Shown here one piece after another: positions 1 to 13,014 of a stretch of 64,000 bases of DNA. Each line of letters opens with the position of its first letter. Within the stretch, counting starts at the first letter, position 1. The position numbers and the translations under genes were made by a program. The stretch comes from Sindora glabra (Eukaryota > Streptophyta > Magnoliopsida > Fabales > Fabaceae). The stretch lies in the NCBI GenBank assembly GCA_020226215.1, contig CM035230.1:829501-893500 (forward strand). Direction: 5' to 3'. The notes under the pieces are model-generated. The model had not been told where the DNA came from, made no database searches, and saw only the letters and a program-made list of their open reading frames with translations.

Positions 1-1559
1 CTTATTAAGTTCTTTAATGTGCTCATTTGAAATCTTTCAAACATCAAGATTCTTAAGTTATGGTTTGGGTTAGTTCATTAAACTTGGCTATCTTTTAGCC
101 TTTCTATACATTTTTTCCTTTATCTCTCTTGAGTAGCTTTTGAAAATATTCAATGTTACCATCTTTATTAATAGGCTATAGTTGTCTTGCCTTTTAAGCA
201 AGCTTAACTTATTAACTAAAAAAATATTTATTTTCAAAATGCTTAATCTTTAGAAAATTATTAATCCATCATTTATGAAATAATTTTTTTATATCTTTGT
301 ACTTATTTATATCATTTATATATTTTGAAATTATTATCATATCAATATATAATAAAATTTTATCAATTTTTTATACTTTTATTATTTTTTATAAATATAT
401 TATTGCATTAACTTCTTTTCTTTCATTTCATTTATGTATTATTTTATAGGAATAAATATAAAAATAGAATGGATTGTACCAAATAAAATTATAAAAGTGT
501 TATTTTATTTCATTCTTATTTCTTTTTCATTTTATTCTTTTTATCTTATTCAACTAAATAAGTCATGTGGATTTATATATTTTTAAAAAAGATAAAAAAT
601 AAATTTAAAAATTTATGCAAATTAATATAATAGTTTTCTAAAAAATGAAGTACCATATACATTATAATTAAATGTATATAAAAATTTTATTTGTTGTCAT
701 AATATCTATTGATAAAGCTCGTTTAAGCATAATTGGAAGCTTGAAAGTGATGGAACAATTAATATCTTACATATATAACTAGGGTCGCAAGTTTTAAATT
801 ATTGTAACCTAAATTTCAAAACCTATAATAGCTGGACTCCTATGCCACAAGACATTTATGGTTAAAAAAAATGACTCTACAAATTAAAATAATTATATAA
901 AATTTGCATAATACTCTTTTTAAGTAGTAATGTATTGTGCTTAGGTTTTAATTATGGCCCATAGGTTAAGATTAATATTGTGCCTCATGTCCTAATTTTA
1001 ATATGATAGTAAATTGAATGTAATTATGGACTTAATAGTAAAAAAAATCCAATCTAAATCCTAAAATAAATTCAAGATTGTAACATTTCAATCAAATGTT
1101 TTGTATAGTTCCATTAATCTTTGAATTTCATTAATTAATGTTGATAATTTTCTTTAGATAGTTTGTTGTATATTGACAAATATAAATAGGAAATAACTTC
1201 ATCTAATGAATAACAATGTCATTTTTCTCTTAATTAGAAAAAATATTAATATGTTGAAATTGAAAGGTATAACTTAGATTGCAAGATTAAGATGAAAATT
1301 AAATATAAATGTATTAGTCTTCTATCTAAAATTAAGCTATACAATATTATTCCTATTAGTCAATTAAAAAGAAGACAATTCATTTAAAATATTAATATAA
1401 ATAAATATACTTAGAAGGTTTTTAGCAAATAACAATTTAGTTAACTTTTATCTAATTGAAGTGTTTTTAACTAATTGATCAGGTTAATCCACTAATTCTT
1501 AGTGCTTGGTAAATAACTTTTTGAATTAATGGATTGACCCTCAGTCCACCAATATAAAA
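1..1559. other. AT-rich intergenic DNA, no gene seen
   Basis: No sustained reading frame, splice-bounded exon series or RNA gene could be recognised on either strand. The stretch is mostly A/T homopolymer-rich. Around 1410-1550 there are short motifs of the type seen at MITE ends (variants of 'GCAAATAAC' and 'GGTAAATAAC'), but no matching pair of termini with a target duplication could be fixed. Confidence 0.6.
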
Positions 1560-3697
1560 ATGTTACAAAGTTCATGTCAGGACCCAAATCAACTATGACC
1601 AACATAGGATTATTTGTCAATGAACTTATCAATTTAATTCATACTCTTAATAATCACAACAATGACTCCATTCATTAAACAATCTCAAACAATTCCAATC
1701 ATCATTCATACATTTCATTTTTAACATTCTTTACAATTCAATGATTTTTCAAAAGATAGTTAAATTAACTTATAAACCTTACAAAAAGGAATAAGTTATT
1801 CTAACTATATGAAAGTGTAGTCTATAATTGAAATCCTATCTCAATAAAAGAGAATTGGCCTTCTGTAATGCTTAATTCCATTATTTCAAATTTACAAGTG
1901 TATTAAATGATATATGTTGCTAATCCAACAAAAGATGAGATTAGACCCTTAAAAAAGATGTCCTGTTTATTATGGTGTTAGTATAAGGTATTGTTGTGTA
2001 TCTAAAATGTTTAAACCCATAAAATTATAAGACTTAGTGAAAAAAATTTCCTACTTAAGAATCCATATAGCATAAGTTAAAAAGATTTTATAAAAATTTA
2101 AAATAAAAAATGAATATGTACAAACTTCTATGTTTCATGGAACTTGATAAATAAAATTTTATCATCACTATGATTATACACATGTTCATTTACCTTTAAA
2201 GGTAGCATTTGACACAAACTAAGTAAGAAAAATTCTTAAAGATTAATGACAAATTCAATAATTACACATATTAAAAAATCTCCCATCAATCATATCTCTT
2301 TACAAACTCCATTTTTTTGGCTTCTAAGTTATCCTTATCTCTTCATGAACATCGTACATGAATCTCAATGCATATAACTACACATAAATCCCAGTGCCTT
2401 AATCACATCACAACACAATTTACCACTATCATATCATTTCATTGCTCTATCATGATACAATTCTTATTACAATCAAATTGTTTATCATATATAAAAGGGA
2501 TAAACTCATAACAGTCCATTCTCAAAGAGCATAAATTCAAACATCATATTCATTATAGATCTATGTGAACAATCACAAATCGAGCCATATATGGCCTACC
2601 ATGATTAATCAATACCAAATCATAACCATATTGAGATGCATAAGTTAATAATATCATGTGTGAGCATTTTTAAACATTAAGATGCAAGCTAATTGGTTTA
2701 CCATTTAAATTACTTATCATGATATATGTTTGAGGTCGTTCACTTTTATATTGCTTATTTATAATGGTTCAACACCTTTCATTGACATAAAAAGTATGAT
2801 TTAGTATTGAAATAGAGTCATAGTTGACTATATAATTGATTATCAATGTCCAAAGGCAAATTTGGCGCTCATAGTCAACTAAATAGTTAGGATGCTAAGG
2901 AAATTCTAGGCAATTATAGTTGACTATATAGTTAATTATCATTTTTAGAGATAAAATCTTAGGTGCATAGTTAATTATAAGGCTTTAAAGAGCAACTTAG
3001 CCTTCATAGTTAACTTTATAGATTTTCTTGTGCAAATATTGTTCACCTACCATAAATAACTTTTAAACAACATTTAATTCTCACTAACTTATACCCATAC
3101 TATTATAGGCATTAAATACCACTCATATTCATCAAAACCCTTCATTTCATCAATCTTTTCAATGCATTAAATATCACATTCACATATGATCAATAAATAA
3201 GCATTTAATCATCAAAATAGAAAATTAAAACTAGGATTTAGGTAGCATATTACTTATAAGACTTAGGAAAGTGACTTGAAAGGTAAAACAAATTAATTGG
3301 AGTATATATTTAACAATTAAACAAGAGATTAAATGTTAAGGTTTTACTTAACTCAACTTTCATCAACATTTGTGTTGAAACTCAATAGTAAAAAAAGAGA
3401 TAAATGAGCAAATAGAGGTTTGATTAATGAGGAATCAACTACTAATAAATTACTTACCTCAAGAAGTTAATATGAAGAAGGATTAGAGTTTTTTCCTTCA
3501 GGAAGCTTAGGGTTTTTCTTTGAGAGAATTTGGAGATGAAGATGAGAAAATGAAAATAAGGGTAAAGGTAGGATTCTAGGGTATTTTAATGTAAAGAGTT
3601 AAGAGGCATTTTAGGAAAAATGTGTAATTTATGTCTTTTGTCATTCAACCAATTTTATTGGGCTTTAGTCAATTATAAAGTTCAACTATACTAGTAC
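1560..3697 (-). repeat. Relic LTR-like dispersed repeat, copy 1
   Basis: This stretch has no coding potential but resembles two other places in the window. Read on the minus strand it has a purine/pyrimidine-biased block with a splice-donor-like AGGTAAG (about 3460), a long AT-rich part, and at 2815-3030 a cluster of TAGTTGACTATATAGT-like palindromic motifs. The same order appears on the plus strand at about 54.0-54.85 kb, and a related minus-strand version at 50.2-53.1 kb. The promoter-like start and leader-like block suggest an old LTR, perhaps Ty3/gypsy, but no adjacent pol sequence proves this. The copy continues for a short way at 13015 beyond element A, where CAACTATATAGTC appears. Confidence 0.4.
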
Positions 3698-3702
3698 AAA
3701 AT
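3698..3702. repeat. Target-site duplication of Copia element A (left)
   Basis: AAAAT directly precedes the TG of the left LTR and is repeated exactly after the CA of the right LTR at 13010-13014. A perfect 5-bp duplication shows that both LTRs belong to one insertion. Confidence 0.85.
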
Positions 3703-5363
3703 TGTTAGGATTCGGATTAACATACGTAGCGAAATTTTAAAATTTTGATCCGAAACCTTCCTAGGATCCATGCAAAAATCATAAACTAGTATTAAGGTTT
3801 TACCTTATTTGTGCTTATGTTCTTTCTGATTGAATCCTTGAGAGATCGAGATGAATCAAACGTTGGCCAGAAGGTACAATATCTTTACAATATCCACACG
3901 GAGTGAACAATGACTTCTCCTCTCCACGAAGCTGCTAGGATTTATTTCTCTCACTAGGATTAGTTTTAGGCATTTTCTATAGTGATTTAGGGTTTGATTG
4001 AAGCCAATGTGCATTATGTAATGTGCTACCTTCAAGTTCTTTTATAAAACTAAGGTATATCATAATCCTAGTCCCACTAGGATAATACTTCAAAAATCCT
4101 AATCACACTAAATAACTATCACCTTATTCTTATCCTAGAGAGTGAGGAGAGATAGGACTTATCTATTAATTATCTAGTATTAGATAATAATAACAATATT
4201 ATCTCATAATATAATTATCTAATATTAAATTGGCATATAATTATCTTATATTAGATAATAATAATAATATTATCTCATAATATAATTATCTAATATCTAA
4301 TAACATAATTATCTGATATTACTATAATATCAAATAATATATAATATATATATTACGTGAAAAAAATATATATTATCTTAATAATAATATATATATATGC
4401 ATGAAAATAAGTCCAATTAATTAAATTTTAGTTCAACTAAAATCCAATTAATTATTGTCGCATTCCTCCTCCTTTTGTATGACCCTGTAGGTTCTTACTA
4501 TGTTGATAATGACTCATTTTGGGCTATAGACAGTAAGTGGTATCTAGCAATACATTACTACCCTCAAGTAGTAAGAGTGTCTATGATTCGATATCTACCT
4601 GATATATAATCAATATTTTGCATCATAATCCTTTTTGTAATAATATCCAAATCAAGCTGGAGGCATGGAGTGTGTCATCCTTGTCAATGTTCAACTTATA
4701 TTTCTTTATACTAAGTAGACTTAAAATAAATGATCAACATTACATATTGATCTAATTGAGTATGGCCATGCATTTCTAAGTCTCACTCAATCAAGGGGCC
4801 TAAAGATATTTCTCTTTTATACAAGAGTAACAAAATCCCATTTACATCACTCACTTCCCTCTGCATGATTTGTGATACACCCAATTAACATCCTACTCAT
4901 AATCCCGATTAAAGGTGACATCGGACGATATCAAAGTGAGTAACTCCTCATGCAGAGAATTGTAGTGACTTCAAGTTAAAGGACTATGTGCATTTGTGGT
5001 CATATGAGAATAGCTAATGACACATCTATCCATGCAGTATTCTCACAATAGGTTAGTCCAGTACATTGTTCACTAATAATGTACTCATGTATTAACTTAA
5101 TATCAAATATCCATGATTCATAATTATATGTCACTATACATGCTAGTTTCGATGTATTATTACTATCCCTTTCGTAATAATACTTGACTAGGGGCATTTT
5201 AGAAATAGCAAAGCTATTCCAAGGATAATTATTATATTTGAGTTATAATTTGTGCAAAATAAAATAAAATATAATATAATAATTATATTGCCAAAATGAA
5301 AAGTAATATATTGTGTAATATTACAATCATCTTTATGATTGGCTCCTAGGACACACATCAACA
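3703..5363 (-). repeat. 3' LTR of element A
   Basis: The LTR is 1661 bp, TG...CA bounded, and reads TGTTGATGTGTGTCC on the minus strand at its start. It carries an extra tandem copy of an AT-rich module around 4168-4308 (ATTATCTAATATTAGATAAT-like) that is single in the partner LTR, which explains most of the length difference. A TATA-like motif sits about two thirds of the way along in minus orientation (around 4045). Short open frames inside it are not genes. Confidence 0.9.
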
Positions 5364-5374
5364 ATCTCCCACTT
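5364..5374 (-). other. Polypurine tract of element A
   Basis: On the minus strand this reads AAGTGGGAGAT and directly abuts the 3' LTR. It is the expected plus-strand primer of a Copia element. Element C carries the identical 11-mer at 41856-41866. Confidence 0.85.
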
Positions 5375-5377
5375 GGA

Positions 5378-8300
5378 CTAGAGCCAATCACTTATGTATC
5401 TAATACCAAGTGACATAATATGACCATCATGTTTTTTTTGCGTTAAAAGCTTTATTAGTGGGTCAGCGATATTATCATCAGTTTGTACTTTACATATCTT
5501 CACATCTCCTCTATTAATGATTTCATGAATAAGATGGAAGCGCCTAAGTATATGTTTGGATCGTTGGTGAGATCTAGGTTCCTTAACTTGTGCAATGGCC
5601 CAATTGTTATCACAATAGAGATCCACTAGGTTTGCAATGCTAGGAATAATGCCAAGTTTAGTAATGAAATTTTTGATCTAAATAGCTTCGTTTAACACAT
5701 CAGATGTAGCAATATATTCGGCTTCTGTAGTAAAGTCAGCCACTATTTCCTGCTTTGAACTCTTCCACTATACAACACCACCATTTAGGCTAAATATATA
5801 ACCTGACTGCATTGGAAATTGGCATTAGTGTAACCTTTTACAGCAAGTTCTTCCTCTCCTCCATATATTAAGAATGAATCCTTAGTCCTTTGCAAGTATT
5901 TAAGGATATTCTTAACGGTAGTCTTGTGATGTTCACCTGGATTTGACTAGTATCGACTCGTTATGCTCAAAGCATACGAGACATCAGGACAAGTACATAT
6001 CATGGCATACATGATAGATCCAATTGCTTATGCATATAGTATCTTATTCATGCAGTCCTTTTCATCTTGTGTCGAAGGACACTGAGCTTTGGACAAGTTT
6101 ATACCATGTGACATAGGAAAAAATCCCCTTTTGGATTCTTGCATGTTAAACCGTTTTAAAAATTTATCTATGTATGTACTCTGACTTAGGCCAAGCAATT
6201 TTCTTGATCTATCTTTATAAATCTTAATGCCTAATATATAGGTAGCTTCACCTAAATCTTTCATTGATAAACAATTCCCTAACCAAGTCTTTACTATTTG
6301 CAGTGTAGGAATATCATTTCCGATGAGTAGTATGTCATCCATATACAATACAAGAAAAATAATTGTGCTCCTACTAACCCTTTTATAAACACAAGATTCA
6401 TCTTCATTTTTTATGAAACTAAAATCTTTGATTGATTTATCAAAACAAAGATTCCAACTCTGTGAAGCTTGCTTTAATCCATAAATGGATTATTGTAACT
6501 TACATACCTTTCTAACATTTTCAGGAGTGACAAAACCTTCAGGCTGTGTCATGTACATATCCTTGAGAAGCTTTCCATTAAGGAAAGCAGTTTTGACATC
6601 CATTTGTCAGATTTCATAATCATAAAAAGCTGCAATAGCAAGCAAGATCCGAATGGATTTAAGCATGGCAACTAGGGAATAGGTCTCATCATAGTCTATA
6701 CCATGAACTTACCTATAATATTTTACGACTAATTACCCTTTAAAGGTTTGCACATTACCATCCATGTCAATTTTTTTCTTGAAAACCCACTTGCACCCAA
6801 TGGGTTTTACCTGTTCAAGTGGATCAACTAAAGTCCATACTTAGTTAATATACATGGAATCCATTTCAAATCTCATGGCCTCGAGCCACTTCTCAGAGTC
6901 TAGCCTTTTAATAGCTTCTTGGTAGGTTATAGGCTCATCTTGATCCATAAAAAAAATATTACCATTTTGAGTCACAAGAAATTCATATTTCTTGAGCTCA
7001 GGGCGTATCCTACCAAACCTACGTGAGCCTTATGTTACTTGGGCTAGTTCCTGAGCCACAACATTTTGTAGTCTCTGTTCAAGCTCTATTATAGGTTTAG
7101 TGTTACTTTGTAAGTCTTGCACTTCTTCAATTTCTACTTTCCTCCCACTTTTTTTCTTAGAGATAAATTCTCTTTCAAGAAAAATACTAGCTCGTGCAAC
7201 AAACACTTTGCCATCACTAGGATTGTAGAAATAATATCCCTTAGTTTCTTTATGATACCCTACAAAGTAGTACTTATTTGATTTAGGTCCAAGCTTATAT
7301 GAAACTTGATGTTTTACATAGGTTTCATAATCCCAAATCTTCATAAAAGACAAGTTGGGACATTTCCCAGTCCATATCTCATATAGAGTCTTTTGAATCA
7401 TTTTAGAGGGAACATGGTTGAGCGTAAAAGCAGCTATCTCTATAGAATGTCCCCAAAAAGAAATTGAAAAATCTGTATGACTCATTATAGATTGTACCAT
7501 GTCTAATAAGGTATGATTCCTCCTCTCTGAAACACCATTCCATTGTGGTGTTTTAGGTGGAGTGAGTTGTGATACTATACCACACTCCTTTAGATAGTCA
7601 TCAAATTCTTAGCTTAAGTATTCTCCACCTCAATTTGATCGAAATGTTTTAATACTTTTACCAAGTTAATTTTGCACTTCATTCTTGAATTCTTTAAACT
7701 TTTCAAAGGATTTTAATTTATGTTTCATAAGATACACATATCCATATCTACTAAAGTCATCATTAAATGTAATGAAGTACTGGAAACCTCCTCTAGCAGG
7801 TGAACTAATAGGCTTACATACATCAATATGTATGAGACTTAATAAATCATTAGTCCTTTCACTGTGTCCAGTGAATGGAGCTTTAGTCATCTTACCTAAT
7901 AAACAATATTCACATACTTCATATGATTCAAAATTAAATGAATCCAAGAATCCATCTTCATGAAGCTTGGATATGCGCTTCTCATTTATATGACCCAAAA
8001 GACAGTACTAGAGATAGGTTGGATTTAAATCATTTGATTTAAATCGCTTGGTGTTTATGTTATAGACAGGCATTTCAAGATCAAGAATATAGAGTCCATT
8101 GAACATTTGTGCATTGCAGTAAAATATTTCATTTAAATAAACTAAACAACTTTTATTCTTTATTATAAATGAAAAACCTTTCTTGTCCAAACAAGAAACA
8201 GAAATAATATTCCTGCTAATAGCAAGCATAAAATAACAATCCTTTAATTCAATTACTAAACTAAAAGGTAAAAATAAATGATATGTTCCTACAGTTAGGG

Positions 8301-9315
8301 CAGCAACTTTTGCTCCATTGCTAACTCGTAGATCCACTTCACCTTTAGCTAGAGTCCTACTCCTTTGTAGTTCCTGCACATTTGTACAAATGTGAGAACC
8401 ACATCTGGTATCTAATACCCAAGATGTAGAAGCAGATACATTAATTTCTATAACATAAATACCTGAAGCGGAAGTCTCACTTCCTTTTTTCTTTTTCAGA
8501 TCTTTCAGATAGATCTTGCAATTTCTCTTCCAATGTCTGGTTTGACCGCAATGGAAGTATGTCCTTTCCTTAGCCACACCCCCTTTTAGTTTTAGTGCAG
8601 AAGACTTAGACTTGGGCTTGCCTTTGGATTTGGAATCCTTCTTATTTTTGCCCTCACCTTTACCTTTGCCTTTGCCCTTTTGAACCATCATTATGGTATA
8701 GGGTTTAATCTTTTGCAAATTTTGTTCAGCAATTCTTAACATGCTTAATAGTTCTGATAGTGGTTTGTCAATTTCATTTATGTTATAATTCATGATGAAT
8801 TGACTATAATTTTGTGGCAACGATTGCAGAATTAAGTCAGTGGCCAACTCTTAGCCTAATGGAGCACCCAATCTCTCAAGGTTCTCAATATACCTAATCA
8901 TTTTGAGTACATGAGGCCTAACAGAGTTTCCTTTTGCCAGTTTGCACTGAAACAATGCTTTTATCACCTCAAACCTTTCATGTCGAGCTTGGCTTTCATA
9001 AAGCTTCTTAAGATGCTCAAGCATGTCATAAGTTTCCATGTTCTCGTGTTACTTCTGAAGCTCAGAGTCTATGGTACCCAACATGAGACAACTAACATCT
9101 ATTGCGTCATCATGATGCTTCTTATAAGCATCATTTTAAGCCTGAAGGGCACTAGCTTCAAGTTCTTGAGGAACAGGTTCCTCTAGGACATGCATTTTTC
9201 ACTTATGTTTGAGGACTATCCTCAAGTTCCTGTACCAGTTCAGGAAGTTTGTCCCATTCAATTTGTCCTTCTCAAGGATTGATCGTAGTGATAGATTATT
9301 TGATGTATTAGCCAT
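5378..9315 (-). pseudogene. Degenerate Copia gag-pol polyprotein of element A
   Basis: The reading frame starts at ATG 9313-9315 (MANTSNN...) and follows the Copia order. Gag runs to about 8500. A CCHC zinc knuckle lies near 8510-8565, with its first Cys replaced by Tyr (YFHCGQTRHWKRNC). The protease motif near 8420 reads DTRC instead of DTG. A GAG-pre-integrase zinc region lies near 7900-8010, and the integrase core at about 7450-7900 (HIDVC, DDFSRYG, NGVSERRN in pieces). Reverse transcriptase occupies about 6030-6950 with an intact YMDD box (6330-6345), and RNase H about 5380-5740 (LYCDNN..AIAQ, ADPL.K). In-frame stops occur at codons 39 (TGA), 60 (TAA) and later, and there are further frame changes. 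It cannot make a full polyprotein. The family assignment is secure; the sublineage is not. Confidence 0.92.
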
Positions 9316-11404
9316 TGGTTATCTACGACAGAAATATGCAAAGTAAGTATTAAGTTTCAAATATTTAATAAGTTCTTTTATTAAATGTACCTCCCACTAT
9401 TTTATTCAAATTAATAGTCCTCATTATTAATTCGGAAAGTCACATTGTCTAAGCTTTCTAATAGGCCAAGATCCATATTTTACCAAGCCTTAAGTTATCT
9501 TTGGCTAATCACTTAAAACTTAGTTATTTAGGTAGGCAACACTTACTAATTGTATCATATACAACTCTTGGATAGTTGGGTGAACAACACTTGTTCTAGT
9601 CCATCTAATGAACTAAAACCCAATTTTATGCCTTTAGGTCTTAATCCTATGGAGATATCCTAGTTAAGTCGGACCCAATGTTTGACATTCGGATATCACT
9701 ATTATCCAATCGTATCTCACCAAGATAAACGAGGTACTTTGCTTTAGCAAACCTACCTTATGTCGATCGAGGCCTTGACGAGTGCCAAGCATTAGAAGGC
9801 ATCATTTAATTATTACTAACTTAATATTTCAAATGAGGAATTTTAACTTAATCATTATCAGATCTCACCATAACTAGCCAATTTATTAATGCAATATATC
9901 TAGCATATCTCATACATCATATAAAGTAAACGAATAAAATAGATTATTGCATATCATATATCAAGCAATGGATAAAACTATCATATAGCAGGAACATATG
10001 CTATCACATAGTAAATGCATGCTCATTAATATCATCCTATAATAAAGAAATCAAAATGTCACATAGTATGGCTTAGAATTATATTTTCTAATAATATTCC
10101 TAAACTAACTCCTTGACTTCTTCTTGTCCTATAGCTCTTTAGCTTCTCCTCATTCCAAGCAAAGGTTGCTCCATTGTGATTACAATTTTATAACAGAAAC
10201 CTTGAGTTACATTCGGGGGGAGTGAGATGAGAAAAGAATATACATTAGAAAAATAGAGGAAGACACGACACGCAAGTCGTATTTAAAATCCATCCATAAA
10301 AACTCCAAAGGCCATATAATGCAACACATTCATGCATCATATGTAATAATTGCTAACAAATATATGTAACTAAGATAAGCAGGATGATTGACATATATAT
10401 TTCATAACATAATCATCATAAAAAATCATGTTTTAAAACAGCGCCTTAAGAACAAAAATGATTTTTGAACGCTATGCAAAGTTAGCACGGTGGTCCCGCC
10501 AGTCGGTTAGCGGGCGGGGGTCAAGGGGGCAGAGCCTTTTGTAGGGGGCGTGGGGGGCAGAACCCCCCGGGCAAAAAATTGAATTCATCTAACATTCAGA
10601 TTGTAATTTTTCTATCAAAAATTAACACACCCCTTTAGTCAAACAATTCGACTTTATTTGACATTCAAATTGTAGTCCCGAAATAAGTTTTATGCTAGGA
10701 CATATTGGATAGATTTAATCTCATCAAATAGATCCAACGTAATTCACACATGTTAAACCATACACGCTTATACTTCATACATGAGTCCAAATTTATTTAA
10801 TCACATTAAATGAATTAAAAGTGAACTATATATGAAGACAAACTCAGAACTAATCACATTGATTCTATGAAGAATAAATTGTATTTTAAACGCAGAGTAT
10901 ATCACATATACAAAATCCGATTTGAAGAATAAATTTGATTAATTCTTATTCATAACAGAACCTTATTTATTTCATAAAACAATTTTCACATATTAAATCA
11001 TGTACATGCAATTAATCCTATTAGTTCTTATCAAAATCGAACCCAGAATGAATCACAAAAATATATTCAAATTCAATTGAAAACCTAGAATTACACATGA
11101 AATAGATTTAAATATGAACCAGAAAACACATAATTAGATTTGTTCAATTAATCTTATTAATTCCTAATCAGAATTAAAATACAAATTATATATATATATA
11201 TATCTATGAAATCAGAATCAAACACGAATTTACATATAACGCATATATGTCTGGTTTAAATAGAAATGTATTCGATTTTATTTATCACATAAATATTCAT
11301 TAAAACACGCAATTCCAATTTAAACCAAAATAGAATATTTATCATATAAACATTTGGAAAAATGGTAAAACACATAATTGAATTTATATTTTTTTTGCAA
11401 CCTT
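9316..11404 (-). other. Untranslated leader of element A
   Basis: About 2.1 kb separate the primer-binding site from the gag start. No coding frame is seen. The leader holds a GC-rich block at 10484-10570 (annotated separately) that stands out sharply from its AT-rich surroundings. Confidence 0.7.
10484..10570 (-). other. GC-rich structured block in retroelement leader
   Basis: This run of roughly 85 bases is dominated by G on the plus strand (C on the element strand), including GGGGGCGTGGGGGGCAG followed by AACCCCCC, so it can fold on itself. Retroelement leaders often hold structured packaging or dimerisation signals, which is a possible role here, but that is inference from position and composition only. 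Confidence 0.55.
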
Positions 11405-11416
11405 GCTCTGATACCA
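11405..11416 (-). other. Primer-binding site of element A (initiator tRNA-Met type)
   Basis: On the minus strand it reads TGGTATCAGAGC, the standard plant Copia sequence complementary to the 3' end of initiator tRNA-Met. It lies one base inside the 5' LTR. Confidence 0.92.
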
Positions 11417-11417
11417 C

Positions 11418-13009
11418 TGTTAGGATTCAAATCAATATATGCAACGGAATTTTAAAATTTTAATCCAAAACTTTCCTAGGATCCATGCAAAAGTCATAAA
11501 CTAGTATTAGCATTTTACCTTATTTGTACTCATGTTCTTTCTGATCGAATCCTTGAGAGATCGAGATGAATCAAACGCCGACTGGAAGGTACAACGTCTC
11601 TACGGTATCCACATGGAGTGAACAATGACTTCTCCCCTCCACAAAGCTACTAGGATTTATTTCTCTCACTAGGATTGAGTTTGGACATTTTCTAGAGTGA
11701 TTTATGATTTGATTGAAGCTAATATGCATTATGTAATGTGCTGCCTCAAGTCCTTTTATAGAACTAAGGTATATAACAATCATAGTCCCACTAAGATAAT
11801 GCTTCAAAATTCTAATCACACTAAATAACTATCACTTTATCCTAGAGAGAGTGAAGAGAGATAGGACTTATCTATTAATTATCTAATATTAGATAATAAT
11901 AATATTATTATTTTATAATATAATTATCTAATATCTAATAACGTAATTATCTGATATTACTATAATATCAAATAATATCACATAATATATAATATATATT
12001 ATGTGAAAAAAATATATATTATCTTAATAATAATATGCATATGCACGAAAATAAGTTCAATTAATTGAATTTTAATCCAACTAAAACCTAATTAATTATT
12101 GTCTCATTCCTACTCCTTTTGTGTGACCCTGTAGGTTCTTACTATGTTGATAATGATTTATTTTGGGCCATAAACAGTGAGCGGTATCTAGCAATACATC
12201 ACTGCCACTCAAGTAGTAAGAGTGTCTATGATTCGATATTTACCTGATATATGATCAACATTTTGCATCATAATCCCTTTTGTAACAATATCCAAATCGA
12301 ACTGGAGGCATGGAGTGTGTCATCCTTATCAATGTTTAATTTATATTTCTTGATACTGAGTAGACTTAAAACAAATGATCAATATCACATATTAATCCAA
12401 TTGAGCATAACCATGCATTTCTAAGTCTCATTCAATCAAGGGCCCCAATGATATTTCTCTTTTATACAAGAGTAACAAAATCCCTCTACATCACTCACTT
12501 CCCTCTACATGATTTGTGACACACCCAATCAACGCCCTACTTATCATCCCGATTAAAGGGGACATAGCACGACATTAAAGTGAGTAACTCCTCATGTAGG
12601 GAATCATAGTGACTTTAGGTTAAAGGATTATGTGCATTGTGGTTATATGAGAATAACTAATGACACAAGTCTTATCCATGCAGTATTCTCATATTGGGTC
12701 AGTCCAGCACATCTGTTTACTAACAATGTACTCATGTATTGACTTGATATCGCATATCCATGATTCATAATTATCAGTCACTATACATGCCAGTTTCGAT
12801 GTACTATTACTATCCTTTCGTAATAATACTTGACTAGGGACATTTTAAGAATAGCAAAACTATTTCAAGGATAATTATTATATTTAAGTTATAATTTGCG
12901 CAAAATAAAATAAAATAAAATATAATAATTATATTGCCAAAACAAAATGTAATACATTGTATAATATTGCAATCATCTTTATAATTAGTTCTTAGGACAC
13001 ACATTAACA
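11418..13009 (-). repeat. 5' LTR of element A
   Basis: The LTR is 1592 bp and TG...CA bounded, clearly homologous to 3703-5363 over its whole length with many point differences and one fewer copy of the AT-rich module near 11880. It is flanked by AAAAT at 13010-13014. In element orientation it holds a TATA box (11753-11760). Confidence 0.9.
11753..11760 (-). promoter_or_regulatory. TATA box in 5' LTR of element A
   Basis: Minus-strand TATAAAAG lies in the expected U3 position. The homologous solo LTR keeps TTTATAAAAA at 36146-36155, which supports this as the LTR promoter core. Confidence 0.6.
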
Positions 13010-13014
13010 AAAAT
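13010..13014. repeat. Target-site duplication of Copia element A (right)
   Basis: AAAAT, identical to 3698-3702. Confidence 0.85.

Larger units (their letters stand above)
3703..13009 (-). mobile_element. Copia-type LTR retrotransposon, element A
   Basis: A complete but defective Ty1/copia element lies on the minus strand. It has two similar LTRs (3703-5363 and 11418-13009), a perfect 5-bp target duplication (AAAAT), a primer-binding site matching initiator tRNA-Met at 11405-11416 and a polypurine tract at 5364-5374. Between them lie gag, protease, integrase, reverse transcriptase and RNase H remnants in the Copia order (integrase before reverse transcriptase). Both LTRs start TGTTA/TGTTG and end AACA in element orientation. 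Many stops and frameshifts, plus visible LTR divergence, show that it is an old, non-functional copy. Its LTR family is shared by the solo LTR at 34837-36491 and, more distantly, by element C. Confidence 0.93.

Noticed and set aside
5000..5197. 65-codon minus frame starting MPLVKYYYERDSNN, and similar frames at 12834-13037 and 34997-35179
   Set aside because: All lie in LTRs of the same family at equivalent places. They are conserved only because the LTRs are homologous, and they have no protein similarity.
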